Source: VGSG01 sp040756375
GTDB lineage: Bacteria; Desulfobacterota; Desulfomonilia; Desulfomonilales; Desulfomonilaceae
Length of the DNA: 64,000 nucleotides
Direction: 5' to 3'
Assembly (NCBI GenBank): GCA_040756375.1
Contig: JBFLZC010000007.1
Coordinates: 130,410-194,409, forward strand
This document shows positions 51,091 through 59,451 of this stretch, one piece after another. The position numbers and the translations under genes were made by a program. Position 1 is the first letter of the stretch. Every line of letters starts with the position of its first letter. Under the pieces are notes generated by a model. That model made no database searches. It was not told the DNA's origin and worked only from the letters and a program-made list of their open reading frames with translations.

Positions 51091-51960
51091 CTATCTCTCT
51101 TCCTCAAAGGCTATACCGAACAAACCTTCCGGGCGTATGAGCAGCACGATAATCATAATTGAAAGAGCCACAGACCCTTTTAGAAAGGATCCCATGGGAA
51201 GGCCGATCGCCACCGCAGCCTCGGTAAATCCAAGGATGTATGAGGCCACGAAGCTCCCCTTGACACTGCCCAAGCCGCCGAGGACCACCACAGCAAGCAT
51301 CATAATCAAAGGAGGCAACCACATGTGCGGATCGATAACGCGAAGGGGCACCACGATCGCTCCGGCCACGCCGGCCAGAACTACAGAAACGATCAGGGCT
51401 ATCATAATCTCTCGGTCGACATTCATGCCCATGAGATTTGCGATTTCGCTGTCCTGGGCCGTGCACCTTATCGCGAGTCCGACCCGGGTCTTCATCAAAA
51501 GGAACCACGTGACGAAGAGAGCCAGCACCGCCACCCCAAGGACCAGCAGGTGCTGATTCGCAACCTTGACCCCTCCCAAAATCACGAACCCTGTGGCTAC
51601 CGGAGGCACACCCATCATATGGCCCTTGAAGGCAATGAGCATGACTTCCTGGAAGACCATGCCCAAGGCTATGGTGGCTATCAACACCGCGGCTTCATAT
51701 TCCCGGATGGGTTTGATGAAGAGCCGATAAGATACCAACCCAATGATTGTGGTGAGCCCAATAGCGAGCACAATCGCCAAGGGCATAGAAAGCCCCCAGT
51801 AACTGAAGCCCACATGGATTAGATACGCACATGCCATGTAGAACGCAGTGTGTGCGATGTTGACCAGCCTTGCCACGCCGAAGATCAGCGAGAAACCGAT
51901 TGCCAGCAGCGCGTAGATGCTGCCGTTGATCAACCCATTAATGATAATGTCCTGGAACAT
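51091..51960 (-). CDS. livH: LIV-type ABC transporter permease LivH
   Basis: A 289-residue inner-membrane permease with eight or so helices, beginning INGLINGSIYALLAIGFSLI and containing GLAIRCTAQDSEIANLMGMN (contact to ATPase) and LGGLGSVKGSFVAS, both typical of LivH. Start ATG with GGAG. It follows the substrate-binding gene after a 149-base spacer that contains a strong hairpin. Confidence 0.95.
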   Translation of the reverse strand: MFQDIIINGLINGSIYALLAIGFSLIFGVARLVNIAHTAFYMACAYLIHVGFSYWGLSMPLAIVLAIGLTTIIGLVSYRLFIKPIREYEAAVLIATIALGMVFQEVMLIAFKGHMMGVPPVATGFVILGGVKVANQHLLVLGVAVLALFVTWFLLMKTRVGLAIRCTAQDSEIANLMGMNVDREIMIALIVSVVLAGVAGAIVVPLRVIDPHMWLPPLIMMLAVVVLGGLGSVKGSFVASYILGFTEAAVAIGLPMGSFLKGSVALSIMIIVLLIRPEGLFGIAFEEER

Positions 51961-52063
51961 GCATCAACTCCACTTCCGGCTCACAGCTCGCTCATTGAAT
52001 TAGACTTGAGGCACGGGGAAGCCCATTCTCGGGAATGGACCTCCCCGGCAGCTCTCTGATTAC

Positions 52064-52104
52064 CTCACACGTGATTCTGATAATTCAGAAGAGCCGCGTG
52101 TGAG
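52064..52104 (-). promoter_or_regulatory. Two-tier hairpin between livK-type gene and livH
   Basis: CTCACACG (52064-52071) pairs with CGTGTGAG (52097-52104), and inside TTCTGA pairs with TCAGAA around a TAAT loop. It begins just after the stop of the substrate-binding gene in the transcript. No T-run follows, so it more likely protects the upstream message or partly attenuates, as is common between binding-protein and permease genes. Confidence 0.6.
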
Positions 52105-52109
52105 AAGCT

Positions 52110-53387
52110 TTATTTCTTCTTGTAGTGTTCTACTACCCAGGGCGGGAGCTTGTACGGGACAACGCCCTCATAGCTGATATTCTCCCACTGATAGGGCCAC
52201 ACAGCCACGTTTTTCCCATCCTGCCATTGAGTCCCAAGGGCAGTGGTGTACCCCGGACCCCAAATCACATCATGATCCTTGGAGAATACAAGCCTGCCCG
52301 CAGGACCCTTCAGGTCGGTTTTTTCCAATGCAGCGATCACTTTGTCGGTCTCCACAGACCCGGCTTTTTCTATAGCCTCCTTCAGCAAATCGATGGCATC
52401 GTAAGTACCAGCCGTGTAGTTGGGAGCTTCCTTGAATCGCTGCCTGTATTCGTTGAAGAACGGGAGGGTGTACTCGGTGATCTTCACCGGTCCGTAGGTG
52501 GATATGGTGACACCATAGTTGCCCTGTCCACCGGTAGCGGCCCAGAAGCCATCCTTTTGGGCTTCAACGTTAATCCCTACCAGCGGAGCGGGGATCTTGA
52601 GTTCGCCGGCCTGCTTGGCAAACGGAATGCCCACGGAAGAAGAAAAGCTCGTGAAAATTATATGGGCTCCGGCACGCTGAATAGCCGAAAGCTCGGCCGT
52701 CGCGTCCGTGGCCACAGGTGACGGCCGCCAAACACCGGCAACTTCCATGCCCATTTTGGGGAGGCTGTCCTTGGCCACGGCAACCAATGGATCGGCCCAC
52801 GCCGCTTTTTCAGCCACGATTGCGACCTTGATCTTCGGGATGTCCAGCTCCTTCTGCATGATCTTGGCAACCATGTTCAGGAGGATGAAGTCCACCTTGA
52901 TGAGGAACTTGGAGTTAATGGGGGTTACTCGGAACCAGTACTTGTACCGATCGTAGTTCTTTGTTACCCGGTCGCACAGCTCAGGATGAGCAGCTCCGCA
53001 TCCCAGGAAGATCTTCTTGTTGTCCATCGCGATATCTTGCATCACCAGGACGGCTTCAGTACGGAAACCGCCTATGACGAAATCCGCTCTATGCCTGCTG
53101 ATGGCCAATTCCATCGCGTTTGTGGCGTCGGGAATGCTCAGGAACTCATTGGAATCAACCTTGATGAGTTCAATAGGGCGCTTGACGCCGCCCACCGAGA
53201 TGCCGCCCTCCTTGTTAATTGCTTCCGCAGCCATCGTTGCCCCGTTCCAGTGACCTTCACCCTGGGTGAATTGCATCGGCCCGACGATCGCTATTCTAAT
53301 AGGATCAGCCGCCCAGCCGGGGGAACCCACGGCCATAACCAGTATGAGGGCCAGGAAGATTGAACCCAACTTGCTCGACTTTTTCAT
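52110..53387 (-). CDS. LIV-type ABC transporter substrate-binding protein
   Basis: A 425-residue periplasmic binding protein (type 1 fold, Leu/Ile/Val-binding-protein-like) with a signal peptide (residues 1 to about 27, ending PGWAA). The mature N-terminus PIRIAIVGPM and the INKEGGISVGGVKRPIELI segment are typical. First gene of the transporter operon. Start ATG at 53387 with GAGGAG upstream; the longer frame has 38 extra residues unlike a signal. The ligand is not amino acids necessarily: the ligase in the operon suggests a carboxylic acid. Confidence 0.93.
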   Translation of the reverse strand: MKKSSKLGSIFLALILVMAVGSPGWAADPIRIAIVGPMQFTQGEGHWNGATMAAEAINKEGGISVGGVKRPIELIKVDSNEFLSIPDATNAMELAISRHRADFVIGGFRTEAVLVMQDIAMDNKKIFLGCGAAHPELCDRVTKNYDRYKYWFRVTPINSKFLIKVDFILLNMVAKIMQKELDIPKIKVAIVAEKAAWADPLVAVAKDSLPKMGMEVAGVWRPSPVATDATAELSAIQRAGAHIIFTSFSSSVGIPFAKQAGELKIPAPLVGINVEAQKDGFWAATGGQGNYGVTISTYGPVKITEYTLPFFNEYRQRFKEAPNYTAGTYDAIDLLKEAIEKAGSVETDKVIAALEKTDLKGPAGRLVFSKDHDVIWGPGYTTALGTQWQDGKNVAVWPYQWENISYEGVVPYKLPPWVVEHYKKK

Positions 53388-53561
53388 GCTAGCTCTCCTC
53401 TCTGGTAAATTAGCGTTTGAGTTGAGTACCTCGACCTGTCTACCGGGTCCAGGTCGTACTCCGGCTTCTCCATATACGGAAGCCCATTGAGAAACCCGCA
53501 CCCGCCTCAGCAGCGACGAGGACCGGAAAGCACCGCTGATCGTTCCTCAAACCAATACCGT

Positions 53562-54296
53562 TCAAGCGCTCGCAGGAAAATTGAATCTTTGAGAATCAGC
53601 CGCAGTATCTTTCAGGTGGCGAATCCGCTTTGCGTCGCGGCCTGCCGTGTTACCGGACGCAACCGCCCTCTCCACTTCTTCGCGCGCCCCGATAGCCCTG
53701 AGCGTAAAGCGAAAGATGAATTGAGCCAATTCAGCCACCGTCAAGCCTTTTCCGGGATGAAACCAGATCCTGGTGCGGGTGATCATAGACGCTATCATGA
53801 ACCCCGCCACCTTTTCATCACAAGAGACGAAAAGCCCTCTCTCCTGGCCTCTCTTGATGACCTTACGAATGATACGGTCGTACGTATCCCGCATGGATAC
53901 TATGACCTTCCGATCGCGTGGGGACAGGCTGCCCAGGGCCACGTCAAAAAGTGTCTTGGCAGATCTGCGATAACTCAAGGTCACATTCAGATGGCCAAAG
54001 ATAATGAGACGCAGTTGCTCGACGGGGTCGCCGTCTTCCTCTGCTTCGATGTGTGCAATCGGTTGGATTATCTGCTCCATTTCTTCCAGGAGCACTTCGA
54101 ACAGGATGGATTCTTTGGTTTTGAAGTAATTGTAGAGGTTGGCCGGCTGGCAGCCGTATGCGTGGGCCAGATCTCTCATGCTGACGGAATGATAACCCTT
54201 TTGCCAGAAGAGATTCCTTGCCAGAGCCAGAATTCTCTTCTTTCGAACGCCAGTGCCTGCCGTGGTTCTGGTATTTTTCGCTTCGGCACCACGCAT
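53562..54296 (-). CDS. TetR-family transcriptional regulator (copy 2)
   Basis: A 244-residue paralogue of the regulator at 41952-42629. The helix-turn-helix region (GYHSVSMRDLAHAYGCQ, PANLYNYFKTKESI) is almost the same, and the body is clearly alignable (SMRDTYDRIIRKVIKRGQE). It has an extra basic C-terminal tail of about 25 residues. Operator site 2 lies 50 bases upstream of its start. It precedes the transporter operon on the same strand by 174 bases. Start ATG with TAGGAT upstream. Confidence 0.93.
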   Translation of the reverse strand: MRGAEAKNTRTTAGTGVRKKRILALARNLFWQKGYHSVSMRDLAHAYGCQPANLYNYFKTKESILFEVLLEEMEQIIQPIAHIEAEEDGDPVEQLRLIIFGHLNVTLSYRRSAKTLFDVALGSLSPRDRKVIVSMRDTYDRIIRKVIKRGQERGLFVSCDEKVAGFMIASMITRTRIWFHPGKGLTVAELAQFIFRFTLRAIGAREEVERAVASGNTAGRDAKRIRHLKDTAADSQRFNFPASA

Positions 54297-54346
54297 GTTC
54301 GAAATCCTACTCGGAACTTTTTCTCACGCAGGTTTCGGGGGACGTT

Positions 54347-54360
54347 AATGAACGATCATT
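54347..54360. promoter_or_regulatory. TetR operator AATGA-ACGA-TCATT, site 2
   Basis: Identical core to site 1 at 42705 with the same preceding TTA and following CA, 50 bases upstream of TetR copy 2. Confidence 0.8.
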
Positions 54361-54887
54361 CATACATGCCTCGTCCGACCCTGTGCTGTCAAGCCTTTTT
54401 TCCTTACGGCTGTCAGGACGCCACCCGGGCGAAACCTTCCTCACCTTGTTATCGCCTTCCGCACCGCGCCTTCCCAGGCGCCGGCCACGTGGACCGCAGG
54501 CTCAATCGTTGCGTCTTCACCCGCCGGATGCAGCGTCCCGGGAGCCGTAATTCCGGGCCCTTGCGAGCATGAACGCGCATTCGTTCACCCAACCAGCCGG
54601 CACGCCGACCCGCACCCGGGCAACGAGCCGACCTCTTAATGCCCGGTGATGACAAAACCGAACAAAGATCTCGCGCCGGGGTTCTATGGCTCAATCCGAA
54701 TCGGTCCCGGTGTGCGAAGAACGCCGCAGAGCAGTGTATTTTCACGTCGATGGTACGACGAGCAGTTCGAGTTGATGGGAGTTTCTCAGGTCAGAGTCGC
54801 CCCATTTCCATACTATGCGCCGGCAGCGCTTGTCAATATCAAATGGTAAGCGATTGACTCCCTCGTCCCCAGCCCTTCCGAAAGCAC
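54361..54887. other. Intergenic region without a supported gene
   Basis: The G+C-rich first part holds nothing recognisable. A 67-codon plus-strand frame (GTG at 54646 to 54849) has protein-like codon use near its end but no ribosome-binding site and no known family; it may be the remnant of a lost gene. Confidence 0.4.
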
Positions 54888-54917
54888 TTGACTCTAAGCG
54901 AGCACGCCCTATATGAT
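54888..54917 (+). promoter_or_regulatory. Promoter candidate for the orphan substrate-binding gene
   Basis: TTGACT (54888-54893) with TATATG at 16-base spacing (54910-54915) or TATGAT at 18 (54912-54917). Operator site 3 lies about 45 bases further downstream, in the leader. Confidence 0.45.
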
Positions 54918-54962
54918 CGTGCATCAAAGGGCGAACTGCCGCCCGGTTCTCTGCGCGTTACG

Positions 54963-54976
54963 AATGACCGTTCATT
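54963..54976. promoter_or_regulatory. TetR operator AATGA-CCGT-TCATT, site 3
   Basis: Same perfect arms as sites 1 and 2, with a different centre but the CG kept; the flanking TAAC matches the others in inverted orientation. It lies between the promoter candidate and the gene at 55153. Confidence 0.75.
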
Positions 54977-55152
54977 AACATGCTGCGAACCCCCTGAAAC
55001 AGGGAGTTACGGAATGATCCCGGAGAGGCAAGACCGTCCGGTTTCCCCCTGTCTTGATTATCTCCTTCGCTGCTGCGCGCTTGTAAGGCATGGACGACAC
55101 CGGTGAGCCGAAGCAGAAGGCGCGATTACCGTATTCGAAGGGAGTTCGGCCG

Positions 55153-56106
55153 ATGAGAAGACTACTGAATCGTCTGTTGGCAGGTATCCTCGTGTGGAGC
55201 TTTGCCGTAGTCCTCTGGAATGGAGATATCCACGCGAAGGAAATCGGCGTCATCTGGGTCGGCAAGTCATTAACGACGAATAACACGATTATGGGGTTCC
55301 TTCCTCGAATGAGAGAACTGGCCCCCGACTACAAGATCAAGCTCTTCCGTGAGCTCAAGGACCTGGATGAAGCCGGAAAGGTCTTCAAAGAATGCGAAGG
55401 CAAAATGGATGGCATCGTGTTCCTGCGCTCCTCAGGAGCCGAATTCCTTTCCATGAACAAGCCGACGGTCCCTTGCTTCGTGGGCGCGTGTAACAACCCG
55501 GCGGACTTGGGCGCGGTCAGCAGCCTCGAAAGCCCGGACGGTAATGTGACGGGGGTGACATACTTCATCCCGTACCCAAAGCGGTTCGACATGATCAAGA
55601 GCTTGTTCCCGACGGCTAAGAGCCTGTTGCTGCTTCTTGAAATAGGTCAGTCGGGCGGTCCAATAGATCAGGCAGGAACCAGTGATGAATGCATGAAACG
55701 GGGCATCGCCTATAAAGAGGTGCTTGCATCCAACGTCGAAGACTTGGTCAAGAAAACTCAGGCGGCCGGCAAAGTGGACCTTATCGTCTTGAGCAATACC
55801 AGACTCGTGAGAGATAACGCAGTCAATCTCCTGCCCATAGCTAATGCTACCAAAACCCCGATGTTTTCTTATTCCGCGGGCCCGGTGAAAGCCGGAGCCT
55901 TGACCGGCATCTCTACGGACGATTTCAAGCTGGGACAAATGCTCGCAGACTCGGTGGTAGATGTGGTGGTAAAGCGCAAACCTGTGGCTCAAGTGCCGGT
56001 GAAGATGGACCCCAATCCCCGAGTCATGATCAACGAACCCGCAATGAAGGACTTTGGCTCGAAGTTCCCTGAAGCTATCATTAAGAGTGCCATTATGGTC
56101 CGATAA
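55153..56106 (+). CDS. ABC_sub_bind-family periplasmic binding protein (orphan)
   Basis: A 317-residue exported protein with a signal peptide (to about residue 28, ending GDIHA) and the two-lobed fold of the TrpX/ABC_sub_bind family: IGVIWVGKSL at the start, GNVTGVTYFIPYPKRFDMIKSL, and VLASNVEDLVKKTQ. No TrpY-type permease or ATPase adjoins, so it may serve a distant transporter or act as a sensor. The nearby TetR operator suggests it belongs to the same regulon as the beta-oxidation block. Start ATG with AAGGGAG nine bases upstream. Confidence 0.85.
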   Translation: MRRLLNRLLAGILVWSFAVVLWNGDIHAKEIGVIWVGKSLTTNNTIMGFLPRMRELAPDYKIKLFRELKDLDEAGKVFKECEGKMDGIVFLRSSGAEFLSMNKPTVPCFVGACNNPADLGAVSSLESPDGNVTGVTYFIPYPKRFDMIKSLFPTAKSLLLLLEIGQSGGPIDQAGTSDECMKRGIAYKEVLASNVEDLVKKTQAAGKVDLIVLSNTRLVRDNAVNLLPIANATKTPMFSYSAGPVKAGALTGISTDDFKLGQMLADSVVDVVVKRKPVAQVPVKMDPNPRVMINEPAMKDFGSKFPEAIIKSAIMVR

Positions 56107-56212
56107 GACATCTTGGGACCGGGCGAAGGAATACGAAGCCTCATCGGGCAGTCATTGGAATGTCTTCAGATATTCTGTGATAAGCACAAACTTCAGGGGG
56201 GAGGGCACAGCT

Positions 56213-57139
56213 ATGGCCAAGTACCGGATACTCAGCATTGACGGAGGAGGCCTTTTCGGGGTTATTTCAATCGTCCTTTTGCAGCGGCTCTCGAAGGACC
56301 CAAAACTGGCCGGGTGGCTGCAGTCCGTGGACCTGGTTGCCGGCACGTCTACCGGCGGACTAATAGCAATCGGGGTAGCAGGCGAAAGGGACATGCAGGA
56401 GCTTCGTGATCTTTACGAGAACAAAGCAGCCGACGTCTTCTCTCGCGTGTGGTGGAAGCAGCTGATTGACTGGGACAATTGGATATGGGCCAAGTACGAA
56501 GCTGATAATCTTGCCCAGCAACTCAAAGCAACCATTGGCGACCAACTTACGCTTGGGGACCTCAAGAAGAAAGTTCTCATCACCGCGTTTGATTTGGACA
56601 ACGAATCTCAAGTCGCTTCGGTTCCACGAGCCTCGAAGCCGAAGTTGTTTCACAACCTTGATCTGCCTGGCAACGATGGCGCCCAGCCGGTGTACAAGGT
56701 GGGGCTTTATAGTTGCCTTGCTCCAACCTTTTGGCCTTCGGACGATGGATACATTGACGGAGGCGTCTGTGCGCCGAATCCGAGCATGTGTGCGTTGGCC
56801 CAATCGCAAGATCAAGGCTTGCCGAACCCTCCGCCGCTGTCAGAAGTAGTCCTCCTTTCCATCGGCGCGAGCCATCCCGATTACATTGAGGGGATGAAGC
56901 TGGACTGGGGAAAGCTCCAGTGGGCCGGACACATAATATACCTGATGCTGCACGGAGTCTGCGGGATCGCGGATTATCAATGTCGTCAGTTGTTGGGAGA
57001 CCGCTATCATCGTCTCGCTCCGATCCTGATGCAGGGTTGGGCCGATGATGATGTGAGCAAGGTGCCGGACATGATTGCGTTCGCAGAGAACTATGATCTT
57101 ACGCCGGCGATTCAGTGGCTAGAGAGCAATTGGCTGTAG
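56213..57139 (+). CDS. Patatin-like phospholipase
   Basis: A 308-residue cytoplasmic-looking patatin. The oxyanion segment is DGGGLFGV, the nucleophile S46 lies in GTSTGG, and the catalytic D182 lies in IDGG; this dyad hydrolyses acyl esters of lipids. It starts at ATG 56213 behind GGGGGAGGG; the longer frame reads through the end of the preceding gene. CBASS effectors use the same fold, but no cyclase gene is nearby, so a lipid-turnover role is the plain reading. The central region (about 80-110) is Trp-rich. Confidence 0.9.
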   Translation: MAKYRILSIDGGGLFGVISIVLLQRLSKDPKLAGWLQSVDLVAGTSTGGLIAIGVAGERDMQELRDLYENKAADVFSRVWWKQLIDWDNWIWAKYEADNLAQQLKATIGDQLTLGDLKKKVLITAFDLDNESQVASVPRASKPKLFHNLDLPGNDGAQPVYKVGLYSCLAPTFWPSDDGYIDGGVCAPNPSMCALAQSQDQGLPNPPPLSEVVLLSIGASHPDYIEGMKLDWGKLQWAGHIIYLMLHGVCGIADYQCRQLLGDRYHRLAPILMQGWADDDVSKVPDMIAFAENYDLTPAIQWLESNWL

Positions 57140-57272
57140 CAGGAACCTCCACAATACCCACGACCAACTGCGGGACATAATAGCCTGATTCTTCTATCGT
57201 TCCATGAACTTCATAGGGTGGAGGAACAGTGACAGGCCTGCCAATTAACCACTTGAACCGAGGGAGGTGAAA

Positions 57273-57626
57273 TTAAGGGGCATCAAGATTCCGCCACGAC
57301 AAATCGCAGCTTTCCATCTTAAATATGCCTTCTTTCCGGATATCTTGTTCGCTCTTCGTCACAAGGTCGTCAGGAACGGTGACCAAGAAAATACCCACAA
57401 CGTCAGTGTTCAGTTTATCAGGCCTGACTTCATCGATAGAGCTCGGTGCCGGGATATGCTCGCCCTCCTGAATCATGCCTTCGATGTGGAGGCACAATGC
57501 TTCCAGGGCCAACTCGCGTACTTCTTCGGGAGTTGCTCCCGCTGTTACGCATCCGGGAAAGTCCGGGAAGTCCACACCGTAATCACTGTCCGGCTCCTTG
57601 CTCAGTAATGCCACGTACTCAGCCAT
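57273..57626 (-). CDS. hicB: Antitoxin HicB
   Basis: A 117-residue HicB: partially degraded RNase H-like fold with VDFPDFPGCVTAGATPEE and a following helix (ALEALCLHIEGMIQEGEHIP). It neutralises HicA and represses the operon. The C-terminal domain (about 75-117) is not an obvious ribbon-helix-helix. Start ATG at 57626 with AGAGGG eight bases upstream, preferred over TTG at 57632. It lies 15 bases after hicA. Confidence 0.92.
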   Translation of the reverse strand: MAEYVALLSKEPDSDYGVDFPDFPGCVTAGATPEEVRELALEALCLHIEGMIQEGEHIPAPSSIDEVRPDKLNTDVVGIFLVTVPDDLVTKSEQDIRKEGIFKMESCDLSWRNLDAP

Positions 57627-57641
57627 TTCCAATCCCTCTGG

Positions 57642-57830
57642 TTATAAGAGATTCAGCCCTGATTGCTTTTCGATACTCTTGATAGTCCGAATCGTCATGT
57701 CCTTCTTCGGGTGGGGTACCGTCACTCTGCCTTTCTTTGTGGGGTGTCCGAATTGGATATGGCTCCCTTTTTGACGAAGTCTTATCCATCCATCAGCCTC
57801 TAATCGCTTGATGATCTCATGACTCCTCAT
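57642..57830 (-). CDS. hicA: mRNA interferase toxin HicA
   Basis: A 62-residue dsRBD-like toxin with catalytic H24 in KGSHIQF and the typical HPTKKGRVTVPHPKKD segment. It cleaves mRNA when HicB is lost. First gene of the pair; ATG at 57830 has little ribosome-binding sequence, which may keep toxin output low. Confidence 0.93.
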   Translation of the reverse strand: MRSHEIIKRLEADGWIRLRQKGSHIQFGHPTKKGRVTVPHPKKDMTIRTIKSIEKQSGLNLL

Positions 57831-58362
57831 AAATCAGTATGGACCCTTCTTTCCACCGCGTCAACGCCGCACTCGCGTCGGAGCGCCACGGTTCTTACCA
57901 GAGACGCCTATCTCACTGCAACGAAATTCGATCACATTTGGACCACGGCCGTGTTCGGCTGGATTGCCTCAGCGCTCTTCGATGGTAGAACTGGGCTGTA
58001 GGTGAAAAAACAATTGACATGCGGGCTGGACAAGGGTTGTTATGAATGGCAGCATTTGCTGTAATCCTCAATAATTCTCGTGGCCGACAGGAAGAGAGCA
58101 ACATGCCTGGACCACGAAGACTGAGGCTCGCAAGAACTGGGGCTGGCCGCAAAATCTGCTCTTTCACACGCATACGAAGGTGAAGACGACGTGAGGCCGA
58201 ATTCTTTGCTCTGAGTACCGTTTATGAGCTGGAAGCATTGGAAAATTTAGGAGTTTTTGGGGAGAGGTCCGGGGAGGCCCTTTTTGCAAAAAGGGCCTCC
58301 CCGGCGACTCTTTCAAGAACTCACAAATTCTGCTCCGCTTCGACCAAATGGAGGGGAAACTG
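57831..58362. other. Divergent intergenic region hicA / SPFH genes
   Basis: No gene supported. Contains a perfect hairpin GGGGAGGCCCTTTTTGC / GCAAAAAGGGCCTCCCC (58274-58305), related to sequence near 20950-21000 and 36730-36790. TTGACA near 58014 has no good partner hexamer at the usual distance. Confidence 0.5.
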
Positions 58363-59451
58363 ATGGACGAACCGCAGAAGGCAATGTCCGTTCGGTTTGA
58401 AGAGCTCAAGAGCCGCTACACGATTCCAAGGTTTCCATTCACGGGAAAGCTAAAGATTCTCATCGCAATCCTCGCGGCGCTCTTCGTCCTGTATGAGCTC
58501 TGCGTTGTCTATGTAGAACCGGACGAGTTCGGTATCAAGGTGGTGCGAATCGGGCCTCACCGCGGGGTGCAGAAAGAGGTGTACGGGCCGGGAATGTACC
58601 TTGTGATTCCGGGAATGCATGAGATGCACCGCCTTCCTAAGGGAGTCCAAGTGCTGGAACTGACCAACACGCCGGCAACAGCGGCTCTTTCAGCACGGCG
58701 GGAAAAGGCGGCTCACATTCAAACCTCCGATGGCTTTTTCGTAAACGTGGATGTATCGATCCTCTACCGGATTGCAGATCCCTACCTGGTTTTTACCATG
58801 ATCGGCCCGGGCAACCTTTTCGAGGACAATGGGATCATCCCCAAGGCCGAGCCTATTCTCAAGGCAACTTTGGGCGAGCTTACCACCGAAGAATTCTACA
58901 ATAGTCCGCTGCGTGTGAAGAGGACCAATGCTGCGAGCGAAATCCTGAACCGCGAATTGAACCCGAAAGGAATCAAGGTTGAGCTCGTTTTGGTCCGCTA
59001 TTTCAAATATAGTAACGAGATTCAGAAAAACATCGAGGAAAAGAAGCTCAAGGACCAGCTAGTTTTCAAGAATCAGGCTGAAGCGCGAGCAGCGACGGAA
59101 GAGGCAATCATCAAAAAGATCGTCCAAGAAGGGGAAGCCACCGTTGCGGTAAAGATGGAGGAAGGCAAGGCGTACGTCACCAGGAAACGTGCTGAAAAGG
59201 ACCTCTATTTGCGCAAGAAGCATGCCGAAGCGGACCTGCTGGTAAAGGTCGCGGAGGCTGAGCGAGTTAAACTCAAGAACGAAGCAATGGAAGGCGAAGG
59301 CGCGGAGCGCATGGTCGGCTTGAAAATGGCTGACGTTTACAAAGGGCTGCACACGGTCATTCTGCCCAGCGACGGGAAGGACGGCGTCAATCCCTTGAGT
59401 CTCGGGAAGACATTAGATCTATTTGACATACGCAAAGGAGGTGCAAAATGA
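58363..59451 (+). CDS. SPFH/Band 7 (stomatin/prohibitin-like) membrane protein
   Basis: A 362-residue protein with one N-terminal transmembrane helix (about 30-50), an SPFH domain (about 50-235; YVEPDEFGIKVVRIG, VNVDVSILYRI) and a long charged coiled coil (about 225-320, with alternating RAATEEAIIKKIVQEGEA and RKRAEKDLYLRKKHAEADLL). SPFH proteins form ring or cage assemblies on membranes. Start: ATG at 58363 with GGAGGGG seven bases upstream; the ATG five codons earlier overlaps that site. Stop overlaps the next SPFH gene. Confidence 0.88.
   Translation: MDEPQKAMSVRFEELKSRYTIPRFPFTGKLKILIAILAALFVLYELCVVYVEPDEFGIKVVRIGPHRGVQKEVYGPGMYLVIPGMHEMHRLPKGVQVLELTNTPATAALSARREKAAHIQTSDGFFVNVDVSILYRIADPYLVFTMIGPGNLFEDNGIIPKAEPILKATLGELTTEEFYNSPLRVKRTNAASEILNRELNPKGIKVELVLVRYFKYSNEIQKNIEEKKLKDQLVFKNQAEARAATEEAIIKKIVQEGEATVAVKMEEGKAYVTRKRAEKDLYLRKKHAEADLLVKVAEAERVKLKNEAMEGEGAERMVGLKMADVYKGLHTVILPSDGKDGVNPLSLGKTLDLFDIRKGGAK

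Noticed and set aside
54646..54849. 67-codon plus-strand frame with protein-like end
   Set aside because: GTG/ATG start without ribosome-binding site, no recognisable family, and lies in a repeat-free gap; evidence is insufficient.
56213..57139. Patatin as a CBASS defence effector (CapV-like)
   Set aside because: No CD-NTase cyclase, Cap2/Cap3 or other CBASS gene is in the neighbourhood; an ordinary phospholipase is enough.
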